Both the position numbers and the translations under genes were made by a program. Below the pieces are notes generated by a model, which did no database searches, was not told the DNA's origin, and was given only the letters and a program-made list of their open reading frames with translations. Shown in pieces: positions 7,360 through 11,504 of a stretch of 11,504 nucleotides of DNA. Source of the stretch: Chloroflexota bacterium. GTDB taxonomy: Bacteria > Chloroflexota > Limnocylindria > Limnocylindrales > CSP1-4. Position 1 is the first letter of the stretch; every line of letters starts with the position of its first letter. The DNA lies in contig JAKAMV010000222.1 of assembly GCA_021812735.1 (NCBI GenBank), positions 1 through 11,504 of the forward strand. The letters run 5' to 3'.

Positions 7360-7389
7360 AGCCTACGGGTCCTTCACAGAACCTCACAG
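7360..7389 (-). promoter_or_regulatory. Candidate promoter with two direct repeats upstream of the diguanylate cyclase gene
   Basis: On the minus strand the order is CTGTGA (7389-7384), 4 nt, CTGTGA (7379-7374), 8 nt, then a -10-like TAGGCT (7365-7360). Transcription would begin near 7353, about 30 nt before the GTG at 7321. The two hexamers are 10 bp apart, one helical turn. The upstream one occupies the place where a -35 element would be, and no TTGACA-like sequence is present. This is compatible with a regulator-dependent promoter, possibly bound by the HTH of the encoded protein. Confidence 0.35.
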
Positions 7390-7436
7390 CGGCCGGATGT
7401 ACCGTGGTCGCGGTCTCCGATGGTCCCACTCGCGCG

Positions 7437-7463
7437 CCGGCGCCGCTGGCGCCGCGGCGCCGG
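7437..7463 (-). terminator. Hairpin directly after the small membrane-protein gene
   Basis: CCGGCGCCGC (7437-7446) and GCGGCGCCGG (7454-7463) form a perfect 10-bp stem with a 7-nt loop, abutting the stop codon at 7464-7466. No U-tract follows. Position suggests the end of the two-gene envelope operon. Confidence 0.55.
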
Positions 7464-7727
7464 TCAGCGTTCTTGCGTCAGCCTGACGTAGAGGATGGTG
7501 GCCCCCGCAGCCACGACGCCGAGCGCGATCACCCCGATCGCCGCAAGGATCGGTTGCCCGACGAAACTGGGCGGGCTGCCGCTCGACCGCGTGTCGCCGA
7601 CCCCGACCGGCTGCGGGGACGGCGAGACCGCGAGGACCGGCCCAGTCAGCACGACGAGGAAGACCGCCGTGGCCGCGGCGAGCAGCGCGCCCCGTAGGGG
7701 ACGCCCGAGGCGCGCCCGCGCATTCAC
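7464..7727 (-). CDS. Small exported protein with signal peptide and C-terminal membrane anchor
   Basis: An 87-residue protein that I cannot assign to a family. Residues 1-34 look like a signal peptide: a basic start (NARARLGRPLRG), a hydrophobic core (ALLAAATAVFLVVLTGPVL) and a possible cleavage after Ala33. A short Pro/Ser/Gly-rich stretch (35-57) follows, then one membrane helix (about 58-80) and a basic tail (VRLTQER). The GTG start overlaps the TGA stop of the upstream gene in GTGA, so translation is probably coupled. I chose it because the frame upstream of that GTG is only the antisense-like third frame of the neighbouring gene. The role is likely linked to the GIDE-like membrane protein. 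Confidence 0.7.
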   Translation of the reverse strand: MNARARLGRPLRGALLAAATAVFLVVLTGPVLAVSPSPQPVGVGDTRSSGSPPSFVGQPILAAIGVIALGVVAAGATILYVRLTQER

Positions 7728-8440
7728 CGCAGGAACCCCGCCACCGCGCCGCCGCCGGCGGCGACGAGCAAGAGGCCACCGGCTGCCAGCAGGGCGATAG
7801 CTTTGGCGGCCCGTATTCGGTCGGCGCCCCCTAGTACGCGCATCGCTTCCGGCAGATCGAGGGCGCAGACGACCAGAGGCCGGCCGGCGCCCGCCGTCAG
7901 CATCGGGCGCCCCCCCGCGTCGAGGGTGGGCACGCCGGCCACGTACGCGTGCTCGACCGCCGAGATCTGCTCGATCAGGAGCCGCATCGGTCGCTCCGCA
8001 GGCGTCCCGGGCGGAGCATGTTCCGGCACCTCCCCTGCCGTGCCCAGCGATTCGCGCGGCAGCACCACCAGTCCCTCGTCGAGCGCCGCGACGTCGACGC
8101 CGACGTAGATGCCGCGGCCCGCGATGCCGAACGGCACGGCGAGGCGCTGGTCTTCGATCGATTCCCAGCCGGACGCGGTCCCGAGTTGCACCCGTCGCCG
8201 CCGGTACACCAGGGGTCGGTCGTGTTCGTCGGGGAATTCCTCCGCGCTCGAGATGCGGCCGTGGGCGCGGACGTAGATCCGGCGCCCGGCACGCGCCGCG
8301 GCTTCGACCTCCTCCAGCGTCACCTCGGGGGCGCCCTGCAGGAGCCTGCCGACCCGGTACCCGAGGCCAAACCCGCGCAGCACCAGGGCGCCCAGGCCGA
8401 GCGCGACGATGCCGCAGATGGCGAGCAGGAGGACGATCAC
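7724..8440 (-). CDS. GIDE-like domain membrane protein
   Basis: A 238-residue protein with one N-terminal membrane helix (1-22) and one C-terminal helix (about 212-236). The middle resembles the GIDE domain known from mitochondrial MUL1/MAPL and from prokaryotic homologues. The shared pattern is a Gly-containing strand with an acidic/Pro loop and YRRR (VRAHGRISSAEEFP...PLVYRRRRVQ, 57-85), then VPFGIA (102-107), and late in the domain an E...YVAGVPTLDAGGRPML segment. There is no RING finger, as expected for bacteria. The biochemical role of bacterial GIDE proteins is unknown. Two starts are possible: GTG 8458 or GTG 8440. I chose 8440 because it begins at the hydrophobic segment and lies 8 nt after a TAGCAT. 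Overlaps the next gene by 4 nt. Confidence 0.65.
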   Translation of the reverse strand: MIVLLLAICGIVALGLGALVLRGFGLGYRVGRLLQGAPEVTLEEVEAAARAGRRIYVRAHGRISSAEEFPDEHDRPLVYRRRRVQLGTASGWESIEDQRLAVPFGIAGRGIYVGVDVAALDEGLVVLPRESLGTAGEVPEHAPPGTPAERPMRLLIEQISAVEHAYVAGVPTLDAGGRPMLTAGAGRPLVVCALDLPEAMRVLGGADRIRAAKAIALLAAGGLLLVAAGGGAVAGFLR

Positions 8441-8448
8441 GTCGGGCG

Positions 8449-8454
8449 ATGCTA
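8449..8454 (-). promoter_or_regulatory. Possible proximal leaderless -10 for the GIDE-like gene
   Basis: TAGCAT on the minus strand is 8 nt before the GTG at 8440, with no Shine-Dalgarno between them. If GTG 8458 were the true start, this element would lie inside the gene. A better promoter exists farther upstream (8559-8588), so this may be secondary or fortuitous. Confidence 0.3.
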
Positions 8455-8471
8455 GCACCCGGACACGAAAT

Positions 8472-8552
8472 GGCCCGAAGGAACCTCCGCGAACTCACGT
8501 GGGCGTTGATGTCATCGCCGCCGTTAGTGATCGCTCCTGACCCCTTCGGGCT
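8472..8552 (-). other. Potentially structured 5' leader RNA of the GIDE-like operon
   Basis: Downstream of the promoter at 8559-8588, minus-strand RNA can form a closing 9-bp helix: GCCCGAAGG (8551-8543) with CCTTCGGGC (8481-8473). Inside it, CGA.TCAC can pair with GTGA..TCG, and GGCG with CGCC in the apical part, giving a nested rod. It ends about 32 nt before the chosen GTG. I do not recognise a known riboswitch consensus. No U-tract follows, so it is not an obvious terminator. The rest of the 8459-8680 gap holds the promoter and palindrome listed separately. Confidence 0.4.
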
Positions 8553-8558
8553 TCGCGT

Positions 8559-8588
8559 ACGCTAGCCACGGACGAGCGCGCTTGTCAA
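8559..8588 (-). promoter_or_regulatory. Sigma-70-like promoter for the GIDE-like operon
   Basis: On the minus strand a perfect TTGACA (8588-8583) is followed by an 18-nt spacer and TAGCGT (8564-8559). This is the best -35 element found in the window. Transcription would start near 8552, giving a 5' UTR of about 110 nt before GTG 8440. Confidence 0.55.
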
Positions 8589-8604
8589 GGTGGTTCTCCA
8601 CCTT
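8587..8604. promoter_or_regulatory. Palindromic candidate operator overlapping the -35 element
   Basis: AAGGTGG (8587-8593), TTCT, CCACCTT (8598-8604) is a perfect 7-bp inverted repeat. Its last two bases on the minus strand are the first TT of the TTGACA, so a bound dimer would block RNA polymerase. It could instead be a short terminator hairpin for the gene ending at 8681, but it is weak and lacks a U-tract. Confidence 0.4.
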
Positions 8605-8680
8605 CACGGGCGCTTCACGCGCACTTATCCACCACGCGTCCACCGCTTGCCCGCGCCGCCCCGGGACCGCGCCGACCTCC

Positions 8681-9253
8681 CTACAGGGGGCGCCCCGACT
8701 GTGCATCGAAGGCGGCCAGCTGCCCACCGTAGCTCGTCAGCACCAACCGGCCACCGACGAGCTCCGCGCCGGTGACCACGTCGGAGTGCGCCAGCCGCCA
8801 GACGACCGTGCCGTCCGCCGCCACGGCGACGGTATCGATCTCGCTCTGGATCAGGACGTGGTCCAGTCGCGCGCTGCCGAGCACGTCGATGATCGGCGCT
8901 CCGCCCTCCCGCGACCAGCGCAGGTCGCCCGCGCGGGCGTCGAGGGCGTAGCAGCGGAACCCATACTTGGCGACGAGCAGCCCGGCCACATCCCAGAAGA
9001 ACGCGGTGGGGCCGTCGAAGAGGGGCGACGCGAACCGCGCGGTCCAGCTGCCCCTGGGGCCTTCGACGCGCATCTCGGCCCGGCAGAGGCGGTCCGGCTC
9101 GGCGGCCACCAGTGGGCCATGGTCGGCCAGCCGCCCGCTGGCTTCGGAGAGTGCAAATACGTCCGCGGCACGACCCGTACCTGCCCAGCGGAACCGGACC
9201 GTCAGACCGCCCGGATAGCGGACTGTCGAGCGGTGGACGTCGGATTCGCTCAC
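8681..9253 (-). CDS. Small PQQ-like (beta-propeller repeat) protein
   Basis: A 190-residue protein with no signal peptide or membrane segment. The C-terminal half contains strand patterns of PQQ/WD-like propeller blades: FRCYALDARAGDLRW (99-113), TVAVAADGTVVWRLA (141-155) and RLVLTSYGGQLAAFDAQSG (169-187), each a strand, a Gly/Asp turn and a Trp- or Phe-ending strand. The N-terminal half (1-85) is beta-rich but not recognised. Three blades cannot close a normal propeller, so the protein may be a fragment, may oligomerise, or may be a divergent fold. The start is a GTG; I see neither a Shine-Dalgarno nor a TAnnnT at leaderless distance, so the start is uncertain. The YbaK-family gene ends 69 bp upstream, so the two may be co-transcribed. 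Confidence 0.65.
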   Translation of the reverse strand: MSESDVHRSTVRYPGGLTVRFRWAGTGRAADVFALSEASGRLADHGPLVAAEPDRLCRAEMRVEGPRGSWTARFASPLFDGPTAFFWDVAGLLVAKYGFRCYALDARAGDLRWSREGGAPIIDVLGSARLDHVLIQSEIDTVAVAADGTVVWRLAHSDVVTGAELVGGRLVLTSYGGQLAAFDAQSGRPL

Positions 9254-9290
9254 GGTCGGCCGCTCACAGGGGTCGTTCAGGGCGCTCCTG

Positions 9291-9348
9291 CTCGCCCGGT
9301 CGGTCGATCTCGCCCGATCGCCTCATGCCCCGCCGGCTCGCCCGGTCG
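9291..9348. repeat. Three imperfect copies of a 12-bp direct repeat
   Basis: CTCGCCCGGTCG occurs at 9291-9302 and 9337-9348, and CTCGCCCGATCG at 9309-9320. They cover the 3' end of the YbaK-family gene and the gap before the propeller-like gene. Spacing (18 and 28 bp) is uneven and the composition is typical of the genome, so a function is doubtful. Confidence 0.35.
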
Positions 9349-9889
9349 CCTGCGCCTGGCCCTCGATAGATCCGACCGACCCGGACGACGCCGGCCGCGC
9401 CGCGATCGGGGCGACCGTGGCGTTGGCGAGCATGCGCAGCGTCGCCGGAGAGACGGCGAAGACGGCGTTCTGGGCGCCCGCCGCGGCCCAGACGATCTGG
9501 TGCCGGCCGAGCGCGGGATCCATCACCACCCGGATTGGTCGGCTGTGGCCGAAGGGGGGGATGCCACCGATCACGAAGCCGGTGAGCGCATTCGCCTCAC
9601 GCGCGGTTGCCCGGCGGATGCCCGGTTCGCCGAGGACGGCCGCCAGCTGTGCCACGTCGACGCGGTCCGGACCGGCGACCAGGACCACGTACGGCTCCAG
9701 CTCGCCGTCCTCTCGCGGCGCGACGAAGACGAGGCTCTTCACGATCTGGCCGAGCTCTGCGCCGACCGCGCGCGCGGCCTCCTCGGCGGTGTGGGTGCTC
9801 TCCGGGAAGGTGACGATCTCGATCGTCACGCCCTTCCGGGCCGCGGTGTCGAAGACGCGTTGTAGTGGCGGAGCGAGCGGATCGGGCAC
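9323..9889 (-). CDS. YbaK/EbsC-family aminoacyl-tRNA deacylase-like protein
   Basis: A 188-residue protein, of which about 160 form the YbaK/ProX-type domain. Family hallmarks are QIVKSLVFVA with the conserved Lys51, then the Gly-rich TGFVIGGIPPFGH (103-115), and the closing FAVSPATLRMLANATVAPIA (144-163). The family removes wrongly attached amino acids from tRNA, for example Cys from tRNA-Pro, acting in trans after the synthetase. Substrate specificity cannot be read here. The last 25 residues are a Gly/Ala/Ser-rich tail beyond the domain. The frame is open far upstream, but only as a shadow of the divergent HAD gene. I chose the GTG at 9889 because it begins at the family's usual N terminus and lies 7 nt after TAGACT. 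No Shine-Dalgarno is visible. Confidence 0.87.
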   Translation of the reverse strand: MPDPLAPPLQRVFDTAARKGVTIEIVTFPESTHTAEEAARAVGAELGQIVKSLVFVAPREDGELEPYVVLVAGPDRVDVAQLAAVLGEPGIRRATAREANALTGFVIGGIPPFGHSRPIRVVMDPALGRHQIVWAAAGAQNAVFAVSPATLRMLANATVAPIAARPASSGSVGSIEGQAQATGRAGGA

Positions 9890-9896
9890 GGCCGCG

Positions 9897-9902
9897 AGTC
9901 TA
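9897..9902 (-). promoter_or_regulatory. Leaderless-type -10 element for the YbaK-family gene
   Basis: TAGACT on the minus strand is followed by 7 nt and the GTG at 9889, the same geometry as at 3398-3411. No clear -35 is visible. Confidence 0.5.
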
Positions 9903-9985
9903 TCACGCGACCCGCGATCGACGAGGGCGGTGGCCGACTGCTGGCCGTCTTCGCCGAGCGCGTCCCGTCGGTCGCCGGTCGCTGT

Positions 9986-9991
9986 CAGAAT
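9986..9991 (+). promoter_or_regulatory. Weak leaderless-type -10 element for the HAD gene
   Basis: CAGAAT, one mismatch from TAnnnT, is 6 nt before the GTG at 9998, and no Shine-Dalgarno is present. The 108-bp divergent region between the YbaK and HAD genes thus carries a candidate -10 on each strand. Confidence 0.3.
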
Positions 9992-9997
9992 GGTGTC

Positions 9998-10687
9998 GTG
10001 CGACTGCTTCACCGGGGACGTCCGCCCCGTGATGTCCTGCGTGCGCTCGACGAGCGTCCGGTCTGGGCGTTCGACTGGGACGGCACGCTCATCGACTCGA
10101 TCGCGCGGACCAAGGCCACCTACCGCGAGATCTTCCGCGAGCTCGATCTGCCCTTCGACGATGCGCTCTTCCAGCGCCACTACGCGCCCGACTGGCGGCG
10201 CATGTACCAGAGCCTGGGCATTCCGAGTGAGCTCTGGCCGCGTATCGATCGACGCTGGGTCGAGATCTTCGAGACGGAAGTCTCCGCGCTCGTACCGGGC
10301 GCCGCGGAGACACTCCAGTGGCTGCGCAGCCGGGGCCGCCGCATCGCGCTCGTCACCGCCGGCCATCGGGAACGGCTGGAACTTGAGCTGAAGGCGACAG
10401 GGCTCGTCGACATGTTCGAGACCGCCGTGTACGGGAACGAGGTGCCCCATCAGAAGCCGGATCCCGCGCCGCTCCTGATGGCAGCGCGCTACCTGCGTGT
10501 GGAACCGGGCGAGATCGTGCTGGTCGCCGATGCCCCCGACGACATGCTGATGGCGAAACGGGCCGGCGCGCTGCCCGTGGGCGTCCTCACCGGCTCGGCG
10601 GCGGCGCGGAGCCTGCGGAACGGCGGGGCGCGCTGGATCGCGCGCGACGTCGCGGCGGTGGTCTCCCCACTCCGGGACGGCCGGTAG
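9998..10687 (+). CDS. HAD-superfamily phosphatase (phosphoglycolate phosphatase-like)
   Basis: A 229-residue protein with all four HAD motifs: motif I FDWDGTLIDS (25-34; nucleophile Asp26, acid/base Asp28), motif II LVTAG (118-122; Thr120), motif III Lys153 in HQKPDP, and motif IV VADAPDD (176-182). The helical cap between residues about 35 and 100 is the C1 type of the Gph/beta-phosphoglucomutase group. The substrate cannot be fixed. Phosphoglycolate or another small phosphate monoester is the family expectation, and a role in thiamine phosphate dephosphorylation is conceivable from its neighbour but not shown. Translation starts at a GTG without Shine-Dalgarno; about 20 residues precede motif I. 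The stop codon at 10685 abuts the promoter of the following riboswitch, so the thiamine gene has its own transcription start. Confidence 0.88.
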   Translation: MRLLHRGRPPRDVLRALDERPVWAFDWDGTLIDSIARTKATYREIFRELDLPFDDALFQRHYAPDWRRMYQSLGIPSELWPRIDRRWVEIFETEVSALVPGAAETLQWLRSRGRRIALVTAGHRERLELELKATGLVDMFETAVYGNEVPHQKPDPAPLLMAARYLRVEPGEIVLVADAPDDMLMAKRAGALPVGVLTGSAAARSLRNGGARWIARDVAAVVSPLRDGR

Positions 10688-10693
10688 TACCAT
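10688..10693 (+). promoter_or_regulatory. -10 element of the TPP riboswitch transcript
   Basis: TACCAT, identical to the hexamer at 3398, begins directly after the HAD stop codon. Transcription would start near 10700, just before the first aptamer helix at 10711. No clear -35 is visible. Confidence 0.5.
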
Positions 10694-10710
10694 CGCGGCA
10701 CAACCGAAGA

Positions 10711-10806
10711 GCGGACAGGGGAGCACCACCGGTGGTGCTGAGAGTGCGGCCAGGGCCGCAGACCCTCGGAACCTGATCTGGGTCGTACCAGCGAAGGGAG
10801 TCCAAG
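10711..10806 (+). ncRNA. TPP riboswitch (THI element) aptamer
   Basis: All conserved parts of the thiamine pyrophosphate aptamer are present in order. The closing stem is GGAC (10713-10716) with GTCC (10800-10803), followed by the GGGGAGC core strand (10718-10724). A short hairpin ACCA-CCGG-TGGT comes next, then the invariant CTGAGAG (10738-10744) and an extra GCGGC/GCCGC hairpin. The second sensor arm follows (ACCCTCGGAACCTGATCTGG) with its partner CCAGCGAAGGGA. Known of the class: TPP bridges the two arms and stabilises the closing stem, repressing thiamine genes. Here it controls thiamine pyrophosphokinase. Confidence 0.96.
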
Positions 10807-10810
10807 CGCG

Positions 10811-10837
10811 CGACCTCTGTCCGAGAGACGGAGGTCG
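10811..10837 (+). promoter_or_regulatory. Shine-Dalgarno sequestering hairpin, riboswitch expression platform
   Basis: CGACCTCTGTC (10811-10821) pairs with GACGGAGGTCG (10827-10837) in an 11-bp stem with one G-U pair and a 5-nt loop. The Shine-Dalgarno GGAGGT (10830-10835) lies wholly in the 3' arm, and the GTG start at 10840 follows 4 nt after it. The 5' arm segment CCTCTGTCC (10814-10822) can alternatively pair with GGACAGGGG (10713-10721) of the aptamer over 9 bp with one G-U. This gives a mutually exclusive ON state. No U-tract follows, so control should be translational. Confidence 0.8.
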
Positions 10838-10839
10838 TT

Positions 10840-11504
10840 GTGTATGCGGCGCTGAAGGCGCTCCTCGTCGGCAACGGGCGCGTGCCGTCGCGGGCGAGCC
10901 TGCCGCGCGAGGTCTTCGAGCACGTCGGGTTCGTGGTCGCCGCGGACGGCGGCGCCGCGGCCTGCGGATCGCTCGGCCTGCGGCCAGATCTCGTCGTCGG
11001 CGATTTCGACTCGGCCGAGCCCGCCGTCATCGAGCGCCTCGCCCGTGCCGGCGCTGTTGTGCGGCGGGTGGCCTCGGAGAAGGACGAGAGCGACCTGGAG
11101 CTCGGGCTGCGTGCGGCGATCGAGCGGGGAGCCGATCTGGTCGTCGCCCTCGGCGCCCTCGGAGGTCCGCGCATCGAGCACACCCTCGCGGCGATCGGCC
11201 TGCTGCAGGTGGCCGACGAGGCTGGGGTCGCCATGGCGATCGTGGACGACCGCTCGACGCTGAGGTTGCTCGGCCAGGGCTGCGGCCGCGACGGGCCACC
11301 TCGGCTCGAGATCAGGGGCGCCCCTGGCGACTATGTCTCGCTCTTCCCCTGGGGTGGCGACGTCCCGGGGGTCGTGACCGAGGGGCTGCGGTACCCCGTG
11401 CGCGACGAGACGCTCCGCATGGGGCCGTCCCGCGGCCTTTCGAACGAGCTGCTCGGCCCGGCTGCGGCCGTCCGCTGTAGGTCGTGCCGTCTGCTCGTCG
11501 TCCA
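10840..11504 (+). CDS. thiN: Thiamine pyrophosphokinase (3' end outside window)
   Basis: 221 codons are present and the frame is still open at the window end; by family length only a few residues should be missing. The enzyme transfers pyrophosphate from ATP to thiamine to make TPP. N-terminal catalytic-domain motifs: AADGGAAAC (34-42), PDLVVGDFDS (49-58) and EKDESDLELGL (80-90), whose acidic residues bind Mg-ATP. The motif usually written GGRxDH reads GGPRIEH here (108-114). The C-terminal thiamine-binding domain shows DYVSLFPWGG, TEGLRYPV and MGPSRGLSNEL (194-204), which are diagnostic. The GTG start has GGAGGT 4 nt upstream, inside the sequestering hairpin; an ATG at 10844 is out of frame. 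Regulation by TPP closes a product-feedback loop. Confidence 0.93.
   Translation, partial: MYAALKALLVGNGRVPSRASLPREVFEHVGFVVAADGGAAACGSLGLRPDLVVGDFDSAEPAVIERLARAGAVVRRVASEKDESDLELGLRAAIERGADLVVALGALGGPRIEHTLAAIGLLQVADEAGVAMAIVDDRSTLRLLGQGCGRDGPPRLEIRGAPGDYVSLFPWGGDVPGVVTEGLRYPVRDETLRMGPSRGLSNELLGPAAAVRCRSCRLLVV

Noticed and set aside
7322..7429. N-terminal extension of the diguanylate cyclase from the GTG at 7429
   Set aside because: The 36 extra residues have no recognisable feature, would cover the promoter and direct repeats, and lack a Shine-Dalgarno, whereas GTG 7321 has GGAGG at 6 nt.
8492..8515. Six-codon open frame (MTSTPT) in the leader on the minus strand
   Set aside because: No Shine-Dalgarno at suitable distance and no residue run typical of an attenuation peptide.
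8625..8633. TTATCCACC, one base from a DnaA box
   Set aside because: Only one copy, with no AT-rich stretch, no further boxes and no dnaA or dnaN nearby; an origin is not supported.
9890..10729. Large N-terminal extension of the YbaK-family frame, 280 codons up to 10729
   Set aside because: It is antisense to the HAD gene, whose four catalytic motifs are intact, and it has no recognisable domain.
10811..10845. Riboswitch hairpin as an intrinsic terminator
   Set aside because: Only GTTGTGT follows the stem, no U-run, and the stem contains the Shine-Dalgarno, so translational control is the better reading.

Overview
This is a roughly 11.5 kb window of very GC-rich bacterial chromosome with dense coding, many GTG starts and short gaps. 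I see no mobile element, CRISPR array, tRNA or rRNA. The gene set (transhydrogenase beta subunit, WYL regulator, SAM hydroxide adenosyltransferase, multi-GAF GGDEF protein, TPP riboswitch ahead of thiamine pyrophosphokinase) and the apparently leaderless GTG starts would fit a high-GC Chloroflexota lineage such as Thermomicrobia or relatives. An actinobacterial-type genome cannot be excluded, and this assignment is an inference.

Layout, left to right. The window opens with the 3' end of pntB (+), closed by a strong GC hairpin. An SRPBCC/AHSA1-fold protein (+, 595-1044) follows and converges on a WYL-domain transcriptional regulator (-, 1054-2058). Upstream of that regulator on the same strand lies a 423-residue membrane protein with a large non-membrane C-terminal domain (-, 2104-3375). 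It diverges from a SAM hydroxide adenosyltransferase (+, 3411-4313) across only 35 bp. A large HTH-GAF-GAF-GAF-GAF-GGDEF diguanylate cyclase candidate occupies 4445-7321 (-), and its second and third GAF modules are a recent tandem duplication. Next come two translationally coupled envelope genes (-): a GIDE-like membrane protein (7724-8440) and a small signal-peptide/transmembrane protein (7464-7727). They are preceded by a consensus-like promoter with an overlapping palindrome and a potentially structured leader (8472-8604). A small propeller-like protein (-, 8681-9253) and a YbaK-family deacylase (-, 9323-9889) follow. The deacylase diverges from a HAD phosphatase (+, 9998-10687). The window ends with a TPP riboswitch and thiamine pyrophosphokinase (+, cut by the window end).

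The most rewarding points are regulatory. (1) The TPP riboswitch has a readable translational expression platform: the Shine-Dalgarno of the kinase gene lies in a hairpin arm, and the opposite arm can instead pair with the 5' strand of the aptamer. (2) The GGDEF protein carries an N-terminal DNA-binding domain, and its own promoter region carries two 6-bp direct repeats one helical turn apart. (3) Several genes without a Shine-Dalgarno have a TAnnnT -10 element 6-8 nt before a GTG, which suggests leaderless transcripts. (4) The leader upstream of the GIDE-like operon is closed by a 9-bp helix and matches no riboswitch class I know. Most genes otherwise look like ordinary unlinked housekeeping or accessory genes, and I see no defence island or biosynthetic cluster.
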